Both the position numbers and the translations under genes were made by a program. Positions 11,590 to 22,771 of a stretch of 64,000 bases of DNA are shown piece by piece; position 1 is the first letter of the stretch, and each line of letters starts with the position of its first letter. The notes under the pieces are model-generated. The model was not told where the DNA came from. It saw nothing but the letters and a program-made list of their open reading frames with translations, and made no database searches. The stretch is from assembly GCF_036323735.1 (NCBI RefSeq), contig NC_086033.1, positions 5,848,968 through 5,912,967 on the forward strand, given 5' to 3'. Origin of the DNA: Rattus norvegicus. Lineage: Eukaryota; Chordata; Mammalia; Rodentia; Muridae.

Positions 11590-12388
11590 AGAGAACAGAA
11601 ATCATAAGTGAGAAGCAGAAAAGAATGGGGAGGCCATCATGCTGGAAGAACAGTTGTTGAATGCAGATTAGGCAAAGGAAATGTGTCAAGTGAGAGCTTA
11701 GACACTGCTCTCCATCCCTTATAGAGTAAACCTGTGTAGGGAATGCACTTCTTGGGCACACTAGGTTGAGGGAGTTGGAGAAAAATTTCCCTCTAATCCT
11801 CACATATCTCACACAAACCCTCACCCTGAGAGAAGTCTTTCCTACATCCCTGTTCATCCAGTCAGCTCCAGGACATAAGCCACAGGAAAGAACACTAAAA
11901 CACTGACATAGAACAGGACTGACAAACTGCTTCTCAAGCTCTGTCACTAGAAACCACGATTTGGACAGGCAGAAGGGACCATTTTCAATGTACGGGGAAA
12001 AGGAGAGAAAGTCCACAAGCCCCATCATGATTGACAATGAGAACCATTCTTTTGGCAATTGAACTGAACTCTAATCAGTTCTGTGCACTACAAAGACGGC
12101 TACCTCATGGCATCCCTCTAGCATAATGGCATGTAAGTGTGCAGTGTGTGATCAACAGATCCCCCTTAAGGAAATGCATTTTCTAGTTGAGCAGGAGGAT
12201 TTGGTTGTCAATCCTCCAGTTTCTTGCATGAAGCTAACATCACAGAACGTTTAGTAAATGGTCAAAGAGATGAACAACTGGATGAGAACTAGGAGAGTGT
12301 CTGGATAAGGTGGAGAAGGTTGAACTGGTTTGACGTGGTTTATGCTTAGATATCAGGAAAACCTGCCCTTGATGCTTCATTCATCTAC

Positions 12389-12565
12389 CTGAGGCTGCTT
12401 GTTATGCGGATTTTCATACTGGCTTCCCCACAGATCCTTGTTGTTTCCTTAATGGACTCTTCCAGTGCAATCTGTTCCCATAGAAGCTCCCTGTTCTCAT
12501 TCTGTGCTCTCTGGGCATTGTTCTTCAGCTCAAACAACTCAGTTAGGAGGGGGCAGAAGCTGCGG
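12389..12565 (-). CDS. Gene A coding exon 4
   Basis: The acceptor TCTCAG precedes 12565; the likely donor GTAGAT follows 12389. The exon encodes CRSFCPLLTELFELKNNAQR through GEASMKIRITSSL, a leucine- and glutamate-rich coiled-coil segment. Without splicing at the donor, the frame stops at once (TAG overlaps the donor). The donor leaves phase 2, which conflicts with the frame of the best downstream exon candidate. Confidence 0.7.
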
Positions 12566-15324
12566 CTGAGACACAAAGAAAAAATGGTGAATCCCAGCCA
12601 GTCTCCAACTTCCTCCCACGTCTCCAAGTCCATTACTCCTTCTAGGGTCCTGATCCAAAGAGAGCCCCAGATTATACTCCAAGTCCACAGTAGCCATGGA
12701 GCATCACCTAGAGACAGGTCAAATGGAGAAAAGAGCCACATTCCAGAAGACTCAGGGCACTTCTCAAAAACCTGACACCATTGATTCAAGTTTTTCCCAG
12801 AAGAGGACTTAATCCCTATGTGTGCTTATTTGTCCATTTTATTAGAATGTCGCTTGAGGGCAATCTTTCTGTGTCCTGTGTGTCCTAGAGCCTTCCTTAG
12901 ACACAGGCTTCCTGGTCTGCTTCAAACACTATAAAGCCTGATCCTCACTTTACTTCAAACATAAGAATGGGCTGACACATGCTGTGCCTTGTGCTGGGGT
13001 CACAGCCTTGTAAGTTACTCACCAGTACCAGTCATTTTCCAGTGTAAGGTGTGTACATTTGACCAAAGCTCTATTGACCTGCTCGCTCATTTTCTTCATG
13101 TCGGTCATCACTTCCTGGTGCTGCATCGTGAGCATCTCAGACTCAAAGTTGTTCCTGTGGTAAGGCATGGTCCAAGGATGAAATAGCATTATGAATGAAG
13201 GATTCAAGTATTACATGAATTCAGACTGAATCCTGAACTACCCCAGCCTAGGACATGCCACGCCCTTGCTTCTTGGTACTGGGTCCATTTGGTATTTATA
13301 AGTTTATTATTATGGACACAGGGACAGCAGTGCCAGCAAACAAAAGGAGGGAGCTGATTTCCTTGAGCTCCCTGAGAGAGTTTGAAGGAATTGACAAGCT
13401 TGCCAAGAACATTCGAGGACCCTGTGCCACGATCCAGGCTCCAACTTAAGCCCATGAAGACTATTCTCCTATTCTTAGGTAACAATTCTCAATCATACAA
13501 TCTATTGCTACATGAAAACCCAAAGGAACATGAACAGTATTTACTGGGAAAAGAATTTATAACACGCACCAGGAGATTCCCATGTGCGTCCACCTGAGCA
13601 GATGTGAAATGTTCTACTGATCACAGTGAGGCTCTCACCCTCATCATCATCATGCCATGAAAATTGACACAGGATAATTCTTAGTCCAAATCAGTACATA
13701 GAATACCCAGATCTTAAGTGATACACACAAACACACTCACACATGCATACACACACACAAACTCACACAAAACACACACACACACTCTCTCTCTCTCAAA
13801 TACAATTAGAATGCCAATTAAATACAAGGATGTGGCATTATCTCCAAATACAATGAATAAAATCAGAGAACACCAATGATCCCCTGTTGTCAGTCCAGTC
13901 ACACACTGTGAGGCACCAAGTGGGATTGGGCTTCTCCAGCTCTTCACAGGACCTACTGAACCCAAAGCACCTCCACGTCAATTACAACAATGATTGGTCA
14001 TAATCAGAGCACCTAGAAATTCCCACAAGCCAACACCTGTTCAGGCTACTTATACCACACAATGAGAGCTCACACACTATACCCTCATTCCCAGACTGTG
14101 ATTCAGGCCACAGGCTATGATTTACATTTGTAGGAATCAAAATAGCCTGTGCCACCATCCCATTCCCATCTGAACTTCACATTCTGATGCAATCAGGAAA
14201 GTGATTTTGACCATGAGGACACCCTGGAGTTGTAGCCTACTGTGATGTGAGGAAATGTGGATATAACAGAAGTTGCATTGTGACTACCTGTCATTTAAAT
14301 TCTTTCCCGGGTAATCCGCCAGGATTCTCCTGAGTTCATCTCTCTCCTTTTGCATCTTGTGGAGAGCAATTTTGAGGTTCTCCAGACGCTTCATTCTCTC
14401 CTCCTCAACAGGTGTCATGGAGGGTTGGGACGATGCCTTCTGATCAGACTCTGTAGGTAGATAAACACCAAGGAACAGGCATATATGTGGACACAGTGTC
14501 AAGGAAAACTATGCTTAGTCTAAAACAGAAGTCTGAGGATAAACAGTTCTACAGATACAGTGAATCCCTGACAGAGCAAGAAAGCTATCTTTAAGCTGAA
14601 CTCAGCTAGGACCCTGTTCCCACCATCATAGCCATAGGATGACACATGCCATCATAGATATAGACTACACCTCCTAAAGCCATTCCTCTGGCACTGAAAT
14701 TCTAAAGCTGGCCTAAACAAGAAGAATTGGAGGACATTCTCAGCTAATGTCTGATGTGAAGCAGGTAAGTCCTTGAGTCCAAGCTGCTTAACATCTTGAA
14801 TCCCTAGTCTGTGTGTTCAAGGACAAAGTGACTGAGACCTTGATATATGACCAGGAGAGTATCCCTCTTGGCATCTATTACCCACGTAATCTACAGGACA
14901 CTGCTGAGAATGAAGTGCTTCAACAGCCGATCCTGAGAGAGACACTTTGTTATTCTTACAGAGGCTCATCCTGGTATTCTTTGACACTGCCCATGATGTT
15001 AAAGAGATCCAAGGAAAGCCCCTTGACATATAACAGTTCTTGGTTTTCTGTCAAACTAATGATCAGAAATTGTTGAGTCTGGGTCAGCCATTTAGGAAGA
15101 CTGAGGCTCTAAATCATACGTCCTACTCCTGGAAGGACCACCTCAAGCCAACCTCCTCCAGGAAGCTCCCCTTGCCCTGCCCAGTACTCACTTGACCTCT
15201 TCAAGGATCTTTCCATTCGTCTTGTTCTCCAACGTGATGGAAGGCTGGCCTCCCTCTGCCTTGGTCTGGTGCCTGCATGGATATGATTGTCCCTCTGAAA
15301 GAGACTGAGGATCCTGGAGAACAT
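12389..15324 (-). CDS. Gene A: DLG5-like / takusan (Spetex-2-type) coiled-coil protein, four coding exons
   Basis: Four minus-strand exons join in phase: 15324-15192, 14450-14288, 13154-13023 and 12565-12389 (133+163+132+177 nt). Every acceptor ends in AG and every donor starts with GT. They encode about 201 residues. Exon 1 starts MFSRILSLFQRDN and ends in an Arg/Lys-rich stretch; exons 2-4 are charged and heptad-like, as in a coiled coil. From memory of the family, this layout matches the amplified rodent DLG5-related group: alpha-takusan in mouse, linked to postsynaptic scaffolds, and Spetex-2 in rat, linked to male germ cells. I chose MFSR because gene C starts at the equivalent Met (MFHQ); an in-frame Met six codons upstream (15342) also exists. 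The 3' end is unsettled: a fifth exon near 9.6 kb is in a conflicting frame. Family assignment is confident; the exact paralogue and whether it is functional are not. Confidence 0.72.
13023..13154 (-). CDS. Gene A coding exon 3
   Basis: 132 nt between a CCACAG acceptor and a GTGAGT donor, phase 2 in and out. It encodes NNFESEMLTMQHQEVMTDMK and on to LENDWYW. The protein is identical to gene B exon 3; only two silent differences are seen. Gene C has the same exon length and the recognisable core QHEMRTMDMHK. Confidence 0.77.
13724..13798. repeat. CA-rich and (CT)n tract in gene A intron 2
   Basis: Short CA runs then CT units, between exons 2 and 3. The unit B version (60140-60221) has a longer CT run. 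Confidence 0.85.
14288..14450 (-). CDS. Gene A coding exon 2
   Basis: The acceptor CTACAG precedes 14450 and the donor GTAGTC follows 14288. The exon is 163 nt, phase 1 in and phase 2 out. It encodes a heptad-like segment containing RMKRLENLKIALHKMQKERD, then DYPGKNLNDR. It aligns residue by residue with gene C exon 2 (EERMKRLENLK versus HEKRIKKLEELK), which is the best evidence that both are real exons of one family. Confidence 0.75.
15192..15324 (-). CDS. Gene A coding exon 1
   Basis: Start codon (MFSRIL) at 15324. The 44-residue segment has a hydrophobic start followed by many Arg and Lys. It ends one base into a codon at 15192, followed by a strong GTGAGT donor. The same exon is open in gene B (4 replacements) and gene C. 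The extra upstream in-frame Met (MGFRGG) is present in A and, as MGSRGG, in B, but has no counterpart in C. Confidence 0.72.
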
Positions 15325-15392
15325 GCCTCCTCGGAAACCCATTAGAAACTGAAGGGAAATCGCTCAGGCAGTTGGTGTCACCACAACACTGG

Positions 15393-15464
15393 TGACATCA
15401 CAGAAGATTCTAGTGTCTCCTGGATACAAGAGAATTTCCTGGGAAGACACTACCGGTGATGTCA
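15393..15464 (-). promoter_or_regulatory. CRE-like elements upstream of gene A
   Basis: TGACATCA at 15393-15400 and TGATGTCA at 15457-15464 lie about 70 and 135 bp upstream of the start codon. They are one-step variants of TGACGTCA, as CpG decay would produce. The equivalent sites in gene C are closer to consensus. CREB/CREM binding is inferred only. Confidence 0.4.
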
Positions 15465-15999
15465 GTGGGAAATGCCATAGCTTACTTGCTAACTACCTCC
15501 ACCCAGACTGACCAGGTTCTGCAGTGGCTTTTCCAGAGACTCACTTTTGAGCCAGGGACACCCATTCGCACACTCTCCTTCCAGAGCTTCAGAGTTCTCA
15601 CTGCTTCATTACAACGCAGTTGCTGAGGAGAGGGAGAGTTGTATCAGGCCTTGAAATGGATAGAACATCCTTGTTAACAGCCAAAGATCTAAAGACCGTG
15701 GATGAGGGATATTCTTCTTCCTGAAATGTATAAACCCAGGGTCCATGCATGTGACATATAATCCATTTGCCACAATTTTTACTGTTCCCCAGAGGCCAAT
15801 ATTTTTTTCCTACACCTTTAAATGTATGCTAGTTGGAGAATGTTGTTTCATGGAGTGTGCCTTGAGAGGGGTCATGGTTTCAATATATTCACCCATGTTT
15901 TTCCTGAAATCTTGGCCTTACCATCCCATTTTGTGCAATGGAAACTCCCTTTTCCTGGCAAAAAGCTTCTCAGGTATAGGGCAAACATCAAATTGTAAT

Positions 16000-16230
16000 C
16001 TTTCTGTCCATTCTTAAAATTTAAAATCCCCAAAAGTGAGGGAACTGAGACCCAAGCGAGAGCCATGGAGGGGCAGAATGCAGAGGTGCTGCTGGCCAAG
16101 GAAGAGCAGGAGGAAGCAGAGAAGCTATAGCACATCATGGTGCACAGGGAGCTACAACTAGAGTTGGACCTGGACAACCTGCTGGCTTCACTCAGAGGAC
16201 CTACAGGGTGCTTAACTATCATTTATAACT
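16000..16230 (+). pseudogene. Small coding-like fragment, unit A, unassigned
   Basis: The plus strand reads MEGQNAEVLLAKEEQEEAEK followed by a stop and then VHRELQLELDLDNLLASL in frame. It is glutamate/leucine-rich and looks like a broken coiled-coil retrocopy fragment. The unit B copy (62480-62620) carries the same stop and further changes. Confidence 0.35.
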
Positions 16231-16329
16231 CGGTATCTGATGCCCTCCTCTGGCCACCGACGGAACTGCATTCAGAGGAACCACAGACAAAAGTCATACA
16301 AAGAACAATTCACCAAAATAAATAAAAAT

Positions 16330-17477
16330 AAATACATTTTTCTTTCAAAAAGACATACAAATGTATGGGCAAGTCAAACAAAACCCAAGGAAACACAAGA
16401 AATGAAATATTTCACAACAACCCAAGAGTGCAAGAAACAGCATAAAAACAATCTCTTAAATCTATAATCATTCTATATGTATTTCTTGAAATAGCAGTTG
16501 CAGTAAGCAACCGGGCTGTAATGCTCTTATAAGTTCCATAGCCCCATCATCCCTTGTCACAGTCTCCACCTGTTTGACTTTTTCTTAAGCACAAATATGT
16601 GTGAGTTAGAATCCCGAGTCTGTCTGGGATCAGACTGTAAACTGTAGTCAATGTAACACTAGCAATCATTAGCCACAATCTTCAAGTTTCCCTCCTAACA
16701 CCAGAGCACAGCCATAACTTTGGAAAGCAAAACTCACCCTCCACCAAACTATCTATCCTCCAAAATCCAGTCTCTCCAGAACACCAAGTCCATTCCTCAT
16801 GCTATAAAGTATGGCGGCCAAGCCTTGCATATGAAGGAACGATGGTGCAGGCTCTAATACCTCAGCAAAGAGACATTGCCCTAAATTCTTTTATTAGTCC
16901 AGTTTCCATGATAAGAAATATATTAAAATATTATCCCAATCTAGACCTGTTTCCCTGGGTTGGCTCATGCCACGTGTTGTCTAGAATGACTCCTTTTTTA
17001 AGCCAACTCTCTATTACCAATGTTACAAATTTTCAACCATAACCAATAACTTAAAAGCCAATCACCTATAGCTAAGACATGTAAAGCGTATTATACATTT
17101 AAAACAAAAAAATGAAGTGAGTACACATATCTTTAGTATTTAGATCAAACACCATTCTTACTTTTTTAGCTGTCATTTTAAAAGAAGCACCTTGTTACCT
17201 GTTGATTCCAATAATCACAGTCACAGATTTCTCTAAGAGAATCAGACATCAGCTCCCTTACCATAGAAGCTTTGAAGCTGCTGGCACCTTTAAGGCCAGC
17301 TAGTGTAGACATTTAGCCAGCCCCCTGGGGAGCTTCCCCAGTGGAAAGACCTAGGCTCCTAGCTACATTCCTCTTTTGAGGCCGGATCCAGTCAGAGACA
17401 CACATGACAGTTAACACCAGAGATAACCAGTTATCTAGGATGCAGGGCTCCAAAGGTCAATTGAAACTGTTTTTGTT
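16330..17477. other. Duplicated non-coding stretch upstream of gene A
   Basis: Matches 62730-64000. Moderately AT-rich; possibly old LTR sequence, but no ends are recognised. No gene seen. Confidence 0.4.
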
Positions 17478-17493
17478 TATTTGTTCCTTTCTT

Positions 17494-17594
17494 TTTTTTT
17501 TTTTTTTGGTTCTTTTTTTCGGAGCTGGGGACCGAACCCAGGGCCTTGCGCTTCCTAGGCAAGCGCTCTACCACTGAGCTAAATCCCCAACCCC
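17494..17594 (-). mobile_element. ID (BC1-derived) SINE, antisense
   Basis: On the minus strand it starts GGGGTTGGGGATTTAGCTCA with the full CTAGGAAGCGC-side stem and ends in an A-rich tail. It is flanked by a 16-bp direct repeat (17478-17493 and 17595-17610, TATTTGTTCCTTTCTT). ID elements are rat-enriched SINEs from the BC1 RNA gene. The unit B alignment ends before this site, so its presence there is unknown. Confidence 0.93.
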
Positions 17595-17610
17595 TATTTG
17601 TTCCTTTCTT

Positions 17611-18339
17611 GAAAGGACTTAAAACTAAATCAAGGTGGGAATCAACCAGCATTTAAAGTTTTCACCATTTTTTCTTTTAAACATGAAACATAAAACATTC
17701 AAGCAACGAGAAGCAAAACCCAGACATAAATTGACATCCATGGACAGCTTGGTACACCAAGGACAGACAATAGACATAGAGGAAGGAGCAAATGGTGTCC
17801 CACTAAAAGGACCCAGATACCCTACTTGAAGGACCCAGAACCAGAAATAAACACTTCTCCAATAGGAACCAGCAAGGCGGCAGGATGTCCCTAGGAGAGC
17901 TCTTAAAAAGCTTAATCTCATTTTCCTTCTTTTGCCAAAGCATCTGTGGAGCGTCTGGGAGGAATGCTTTTCTCAAAGCATTTTCTCTCTTATCTAGGGT
18001 GTAAACTGTCTCTAATCAGGGTCCAAAGACTAAAAGCATCTATGAGAATTGACTTTGCTTCTCTAGATTGTAGCATAACTCTAAAAGAACACACACAAAG
18101 AAACATTTTACCATTATTACCTTGTCCCTTTTTACAAGGTTTACTCACCACTACCCCAAATCTTTATTTTTCTTTGCATGTGCTTTCAATTCCCACGGTG
18201 CTTCTGTATCCTGTTCACTGGGACCTTTCCTGGCCCATTTTCCCCAATGTGTCCCTCCTTCACTGGCCGGTTTCCTGGGACCATCTCGTCAGGTTGTCCT
18301 CTCTTTCCCAATCTTCGTGCGACCTCCATTTGATGATGC
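17611..18339. other. Unassigned stretch
   Basis: Short frames only (144 codons at 17946-18380 on the plus strand, not recognised). It could be internal sequence of the adjacent LTR element. Confidence 0.3.
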
Positions 18340-18656
18340 CTGTGTCATCAGGACACTCAGTACCGGGCATAGGCCTATAAGAGTTAAGAAGAAACACACA
18401 CTGGGGTCATTCGTGTTAAAAGAATGCTGTCCAGGCTTTACTGAGATCTCCTTATATACCAGAGGCAAAAGCTGTGGAAAAACAATAAAGCAGGTGAAAA
18501 TCCCCAACCAGGAAAATAGGAAAACAGGAGAAATCTGCATTGTGACAAGTCCTGGCCCCAAATCAGGGGCTGAGAGCAGCTGCCAAGGGTGTAAACAACT
18601 TTTGGCTGAAAGGCACAGTGAGGGGGAAGGGAAACACTCCAAGGTAGGGCCCAACA
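18340..18656 (-). mobile_element. LTR-like element, antisense (class II type)
   Basis: The minus strand begins TGTTGGGCCCTACC at 18656, has a TATATAAGG box near 18455 and a possible AGTAAA signal. No target duplication is found, so the 3' boundary is uncertain. Family not identified. Confidence 0.5.
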
Positions 18657-18699
18657 GGCTAATATAAAAATATATTTGAAAAATGAAAACACTATATAT

Positions 18700-19560
18700 C
18701 AAGAAAAATAATTAAAATGTGCTACATATCTAAGCATAACATTCATAATAGAAAAAACTCAAATGACTGAGAAATTCATAAGAAATATTCATCATTCTTG
18801 TACATCACACAAATGCAAATCAAAATTACTCTGAGATCACTTTTCATATTAGCCAGTATGACTAAGGTTAATAACACGTGTGACAACTCAAGCTGACTGG
18901 GTTATGGAGCAAGGGGAACATTCATATTCTCCTGGTGAAAAGGCAAACTTCTACAACAACTTCTGAAATCAGTACGACGGTTCTTCAGGAAGGTGAAAAT
19001 TGTTATACCTTAAGATACAACTCCAGGTCTCATGTCCAGATGTTGATTCATCCTAGAATAGAGACCTTTGCTCAACCATGTTCAGTGAAGCTCGTTTATA
19101 ATACTTAGAATTTGGAAATATTTAAGTTGTCCCTTAACGGATGAATGCATAAAGAAAACGTGGTGCATTTACACACTGCATTGCTGCTTAACAATTACAA
19201 AAGGCAAAAGGAAGCATGCAATATGCAGGACAATGAATGGATCTAGTAAAAGTCATTCTGGATGAGGTAATCTAGACTGAAAAAGACAAATGGGATACAT
19301 ATTCACTTAAATGTGGATGTTAGCTGTTAATTCTTCAATCTGTGTAACTGTATGATCAGTTTAGTGTGAGGGTCTAGGGACGTGGGCCAGACTGTCCTCA
19401 TTTAGGGAAGTACAAGTTCACTCATGGATTGCTGAGGGACAGTGTCAGGGATAGGAATGTGAAATGTGAAGAGACAGGGAGAGGGCAGCAATGGAGGGAA
19501 CATAGAGAGGGACAGCTAAAATGAGGCACTGTATCGAAGCCTAAGAGAGTAGAAACCCTA
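18700..19560 (+). mobile_element. Old L1 ORF2 3' end and 3'UTR
   Basis: A degenerate sense copy of the end of L1 ORF2 (the segments CAAATGCAAATCAAAATTAC, ATGAATGCATAAAGAAA and ATGAATGGATCTAG are recognisable) and its 3'UTR. No open frame is kept. Confidence 0.75.
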
Positions 19561-19744
19561 ACTGCTTTTTAAATTGTTTTATAAAGGTAACTAATGATTT
19601 ATTATAGGTGCAAGGAGAGAAGTTAAATGTTGATTGGGTTCATCTATGTGAAATTTCAATAATAAGTAAGTCACAACAATTATGGATTTTGACTTTCAAT
19701 GAACCTGTTTCAGATAATGAATATCTAGTCCTTATGGAGACATC

Positions 19745-20210
19745 TGTTACCATCTATTATACAGTAGTCATTTTATTTGTTTACATTTCAAATGTCATCC
19801 CCATCATTGGTCTCTCCACTTTGAACCCCCATACCCTCCCAATCCTCTTTGTTCTAAGAGGGCACTCCTCCACCTACCTACCCACTTCCACTTCACCCCT
19901 CTAGCATCCCCCTTCTCTGGGACATCAAGTTTCTACAGGGCCAGTTGCCTCCCTTCCCAGAGATGTCAGATGAACCAGTTGTTGCTACACGTGCTCTACA
20001 CTATATGTATCAGGAGCCATGGCCGGGACCATATATCCTCTTTAGTTGGTAGTTTAGTCCCGAGGAACTCTGAAGGCTCCAGTTAATTGATATTGTTGTT
20101 CTTCATATTGGGTTCCAATCCCCTTCATCTCCTTCAGGCTTTCCCCTAACTCTTTCATTGTGGTCCCCAGGCTTAGTCCAATGGTTGGCTGTGAATATCT
20201 GCATCTGTGA
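19745..20210 (-). mobile_element. Antisense L1 3'UTR (old rodent subfamily)
   Basis: It begins with the complement of the L1 tail (TTTACATTTCAAATGTCATC) and runs through the C-rich block into the complement of the last ORF2 part (near 20100). Confidence 0.7.
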
Positions 20211-20341
20211 CTTGAACAGAGGCACATGAGAGGCTAGAAGGAAGCCTCTGACTCCAAAGTAAGGTAATAGGATGTAATTCTGAATTTGCCCAGCAGATGG
20301 CGACATAGGATGGTATTCACACACACTTGTTTCTCACTAAC

Positions 20342-20611
20342 CTCTTAGTTCTGTCCAGCTTGTCAGGTAAGTTCAGCAATGTGCTCTGTGACTGAAGATC
20401 CTTCTGCTTGCTGGAACTCGATCCCCTGCGTGGAATACTCTCGATCGGCGATGGGTGTCTGGGTCCGTGGACACAATGACTCCAGGAACTGTGAATGAAT
20501 GGACTGAGTTGAGCAGACATTGAATTCATCTGAGGGGTTGGCATCTCCAGAACCTGCAGCTTAGCATCCACGGATCCAAGAGAGCACAGTGTGCAGGGCT
20601 GAAATCGGATT
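20342..20611 (-). other. Exon-like open segment, unassigned
   Basis: A 270-base minus-strand segment lies between a good acceptor (pyrimidine run, then ACAG) and a donor GTTAGT, with one frame open throughout (MDAKLQVLEMPTPQMN at 20571, then RRGSSSSKQKDLQ). A second frame is open over most of it too, so coding cannot be decided. Not recognised. Confidence 0.25.
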
Positions 20612-20614
20612 CTG

Positions 20615-22739
20615 TAATGGGGCGGAGGGAGAAACTAAGTTTTTAAGTATTTGTTCTGTTTGAAAGCACAAAGTGGGAGATCAGTCAGTTTTCCTCTTTT
20701 TGCAACATCTTACTCTGAGCTGCAGGACATATCCTGGGGTACATTGCCTTCCAGATTCAGTGGGCTTTTCAGAAATTCCAGTTTCCTGAAACGGAATGGC
20801 CCTACTTTGGTGGACTGACTGGTAGGAAGTGGAAAGGTCCTCTGAGGGGCAGATGAGGATCATAATAGGAAAGGCCAAAAGAAGAGGAAAGACACTGTTA
20901 TGAAAGGGCTGCTGGTGGGTACAAGGCAACAACAAGCGTAATTCTCAAAGCCCTGTTTTACTATAGCACTGTGGGAAGCATAACCACAAGCTGACAGGAA
21001 CAAATTGTTAAAATAAACAATGCATTCGTTCCCGTTCCCCAAACTTCTCCATTTTTTCCACCAAGGTCAATAGAATTTTAAGCCTCAGGTACACCTTCTC
21101 TTAAGGTTCCATACCTCAGCAGGCTGAAAAATCTGCCCACGGGCCTTGACTTACCTTGACTATGCCTAGCAGGCAGACCTTCTCTCTCTTTCTTTTCCTC
21201 TGTTTGAGAGCAGGAGCAAATGACTTTATACAGCGGGCGATTTCCATTATCAACAAACAAAAATTTTCCTAAGTCATTAAAGCTAGAAGGCCAGTAATTG
21301 ATGGGCTGGTGCGGTAAGGTCATTCTAACTAAACTATCCCATGGGGAAAAGTAAAAGAGACAGCCACACCTGTGTTTAGGAAACAAGATATCACAGGTGA
21401 TTTGAGTATGGGTGCTGAGTGGGAGAGAAGAGGTCATGAATCCAGCTGGAAAAGCCCACCCCACTTTTAGATGTGTTTTCAAAAGTCATGTATTAGAAAT
21501 TGAACTGCAATAAAAGTGTGTCAGCAAATGTGCTCTAATGATAGGTGATTAGGTTTTGGGGGCCATATTGACACAGAAACTGGATTAATGGTAATATCTT
21601 GGGAAGTAGCTTGTGTTACAAGGAGAACTTCAGTTATCCCTTGCCTAGGCCATCTACTGTCTTCTCTTCTCTTTTTCCTCTTTCACTCTTCTACCTGGGC
21701 TGATGTAGCAAAAGGCTCTTTCCAGAGACAAGTCAAAGGAGAATTAAGGTGACATCTTTAGCCTGTTTTCTTGGAGACACATTGGACTGGAAAGGCTGTG
21801 AGGGAGCCAGGTGGGAGGAGACTGCAAAGGGCAGAAGGAAGCAGTGACTGCACTGGTCGTGTTTTCCGTTCTGTCACAGAAGCATTTTAAGAAAGGAGGG
21901 TTCCATTGGCTCAGAGTCGGGAAGCATAGACTCCATCCTAGAAGGGGTGAGTGTAGCCGTGAGAGGTGCAGTTGGTAGAAGTGGACTGGCTGGCAGGATG
22001 TGAATGAGACTCTTTCCATGTGGGTGGAGCAGGGAGCAGAAATAGGGAAATTCTAGCTCTTAGCTTCCTCTCTGTGCCATTTAGTGCAGGCACCTGGCCT
22101 GAGAGTTATGGTGTTACCACCATTCAGAGTGAGTTTTACGTCGATTCTCTCCCCAAAACCCCTCAGAGTGACATTCAAAGGCGTGCTTCACTAACACACT
22201 AGGCACTTTTTAACCTTCCTCAAATTGTCAATGATCATCAGCAGAGCAAAGACAAGAAGGTAGCATGGCCATTTAGAGGGAGGAATCAAGGAGTGGTATC
22301 CGTGCAAGCCAGAAGAGACCTACAGGAAAGCTGGACATCAAAGAGCCACACACATTCTCTTATGGATTCTCATGGTTTTCCCAGGGTGAGATTCAGATGC
22401 ATGTGGTAGCTAAAGGCATTTCTGGCTGAAGCTGGTTTTCCTATGTGACATTAGGAAATAGTTGTAATAAAAGAAAGTTTCAATCAGCAACCTGTTCTGA
22501 TTCTGATGGCCCCAAGTCTGATACTAGGCCTGAATTCTCTTCATAACTTTCGATACTTTTGAAAATAAAGGATAGATAGTATAATGTACTTGAATCCTAA
22601 AATACCGTGAAATACGTATTTCATAAATATGCATTACATGATATTCAGTTGGAATTGCTCGGAATTGTACTTTCTTCTATCCCTATAACCACTCTGCTCT
22701 GGACAGAATTACTAAGGAATATGATGACTTGGGTGGTGT

Positions 22740-22771
<32 letters not shown>

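Larger units (their letters stand above)
1..17480 (+). repeat. Segmental duplication unit A
   Basis: Collinear with 43293-64000. Large differences: an ERVK solo LTR (1219-1733) and an antisense L1 (6147-6810) only here; a 1.7-kb segment (about 2489-4176) lost in B; a provirus and an ID element only in B. Both units are cut by the window ends, so the true length is unknown. Confidence 0.93.

Noticed and set aside
11384..12058. 224-codon minus-strand open frame, the longest in the window
   Set aside because: Much of it is translated (CA)n and (GA)n repeat; the unit B copy breaks it into other frames. It overlaps no splice-supported exon.
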